Assembly (NCBI GenBank): GCA_015233655.1
Contig: JADFXI010000014.1
Location: 1 to 39,411 of the forward strand
Length of the DNA: 39,411 nucleotides
DNA from: Nitrospirota bacterium
Lineage (GTDB): Bacteria > Nitrospirota > Thermodesulfovibrionia > Thermodesulfovibrionales > Dissulfurispiraceae
Reading direction: 5' to 3'
The notes beneath the pieces were generated by a model that worked only from the letters and a program-made list of their open reading frames with translations, did not search any database and was not told where the DNA came from. How positions within the stretch are numbered: position 1 is the first letter of the stretch; each line of letters starts with the position of its first letter. The position numbers and the translations under genes were made by a program. This document shows positions 39,396-39,411 of this stretch, piece by piece.

Positions 39396-39411
39396 TTAGC
39401 CAAGCAAGTTA
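39387..39411. repeat. 25-bp inverted repeat, contig-end arm
   Basis: The final 25 bases of the window are the exact reverse complement of 38759-38783 and interrupt the dinD reading frame. This may be an assembly-end artefact or a real inversion junction. Confidence 0.95.

Overview
This window looks like one contig from a Gram-negative bacterium. The gene set (exported lipoproteins, a DUF3373-type porin, split transketolase beside ftsEX, a dnaJ-hspR-clpB-hsp20 cluster) reminds me most of Nitrospirota (Thermodesulfovibrionia-like) or deltaproteobacterial metagenome bins. That placement is inference from gene content; no phylogenetic marker was aligned.

Layout. 1-1291: the tail of a probable ferrochelatase gene and a protoporphyrinogen-oxidase-like FAD enzyme (heme synthesis). 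1292-5460: an accessory, gene-poor stretch with a Sel1/DUF1566 exported protein, a RelE-like toxin/antitoxin pair, an orphan ORF, a 171-bp inverted-repeat element and a lipoprotein. It ends against a truncated gene start that was once coupled to rlmD. 5503-11539: rlmD (minus), then the heat-shock cluster dnaJ-hspR-clpB-hsp20, then tRNA-Asn. 11740-15114: a rhodanese-like protein and a nucleotidyltransferase pair (both minus) whose promoters and first codons are duplicates of each other. Between them lies an arsR - VTT membrane protein - thioredoxin-like/methyltransferase operon. 15309-18304 (minus): two small membrane proteins, a DUF2950 protein and a His/Gly-rich exported protein. 18534-23559: bacterioferritin, an unknown protein, a second ArsR regulator, the porin, a TlpA-like thioredoxin and small exported proteins. 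23735-30389: split transketolase, ftsE, ftsX, an EnvC-like activator, a CtpA-like protease and a PolB-type 3'-5' exonuclease, a cell-envelope/division operon. 30412-39395: a secreted double beta-propeller protein, two kinases, uvrC divergent from a class A penicillin-binding protein, and a dinD fragment cut by the contig end.

Most interesting signal: the methyltransferase gene at 13466-14398 has a good ribosome site and start 48 bases upstream of its longest uninterrupted frame, separated by one in-frame TGA. Twenty bases past that TGA is a hairpin with a GGTCT loop, the form of a bacterial SECIS element. I infer a selenoprotein: a Sec-containing thioredoxin-like domain fused to a SAM methyltransferase, in an ArsR-controlled operon. 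Other points of interest are the duplicated promoter-plus-start module, a small repeat family with an apparent 40-bp insertion and 5-bp target duplication, several genes whose -10 box sits exactly 6 bases before the start codon (leaderless mRNAs), and a perfect 25-bp inverted repeat at the contig end that may be an assembly artefact.
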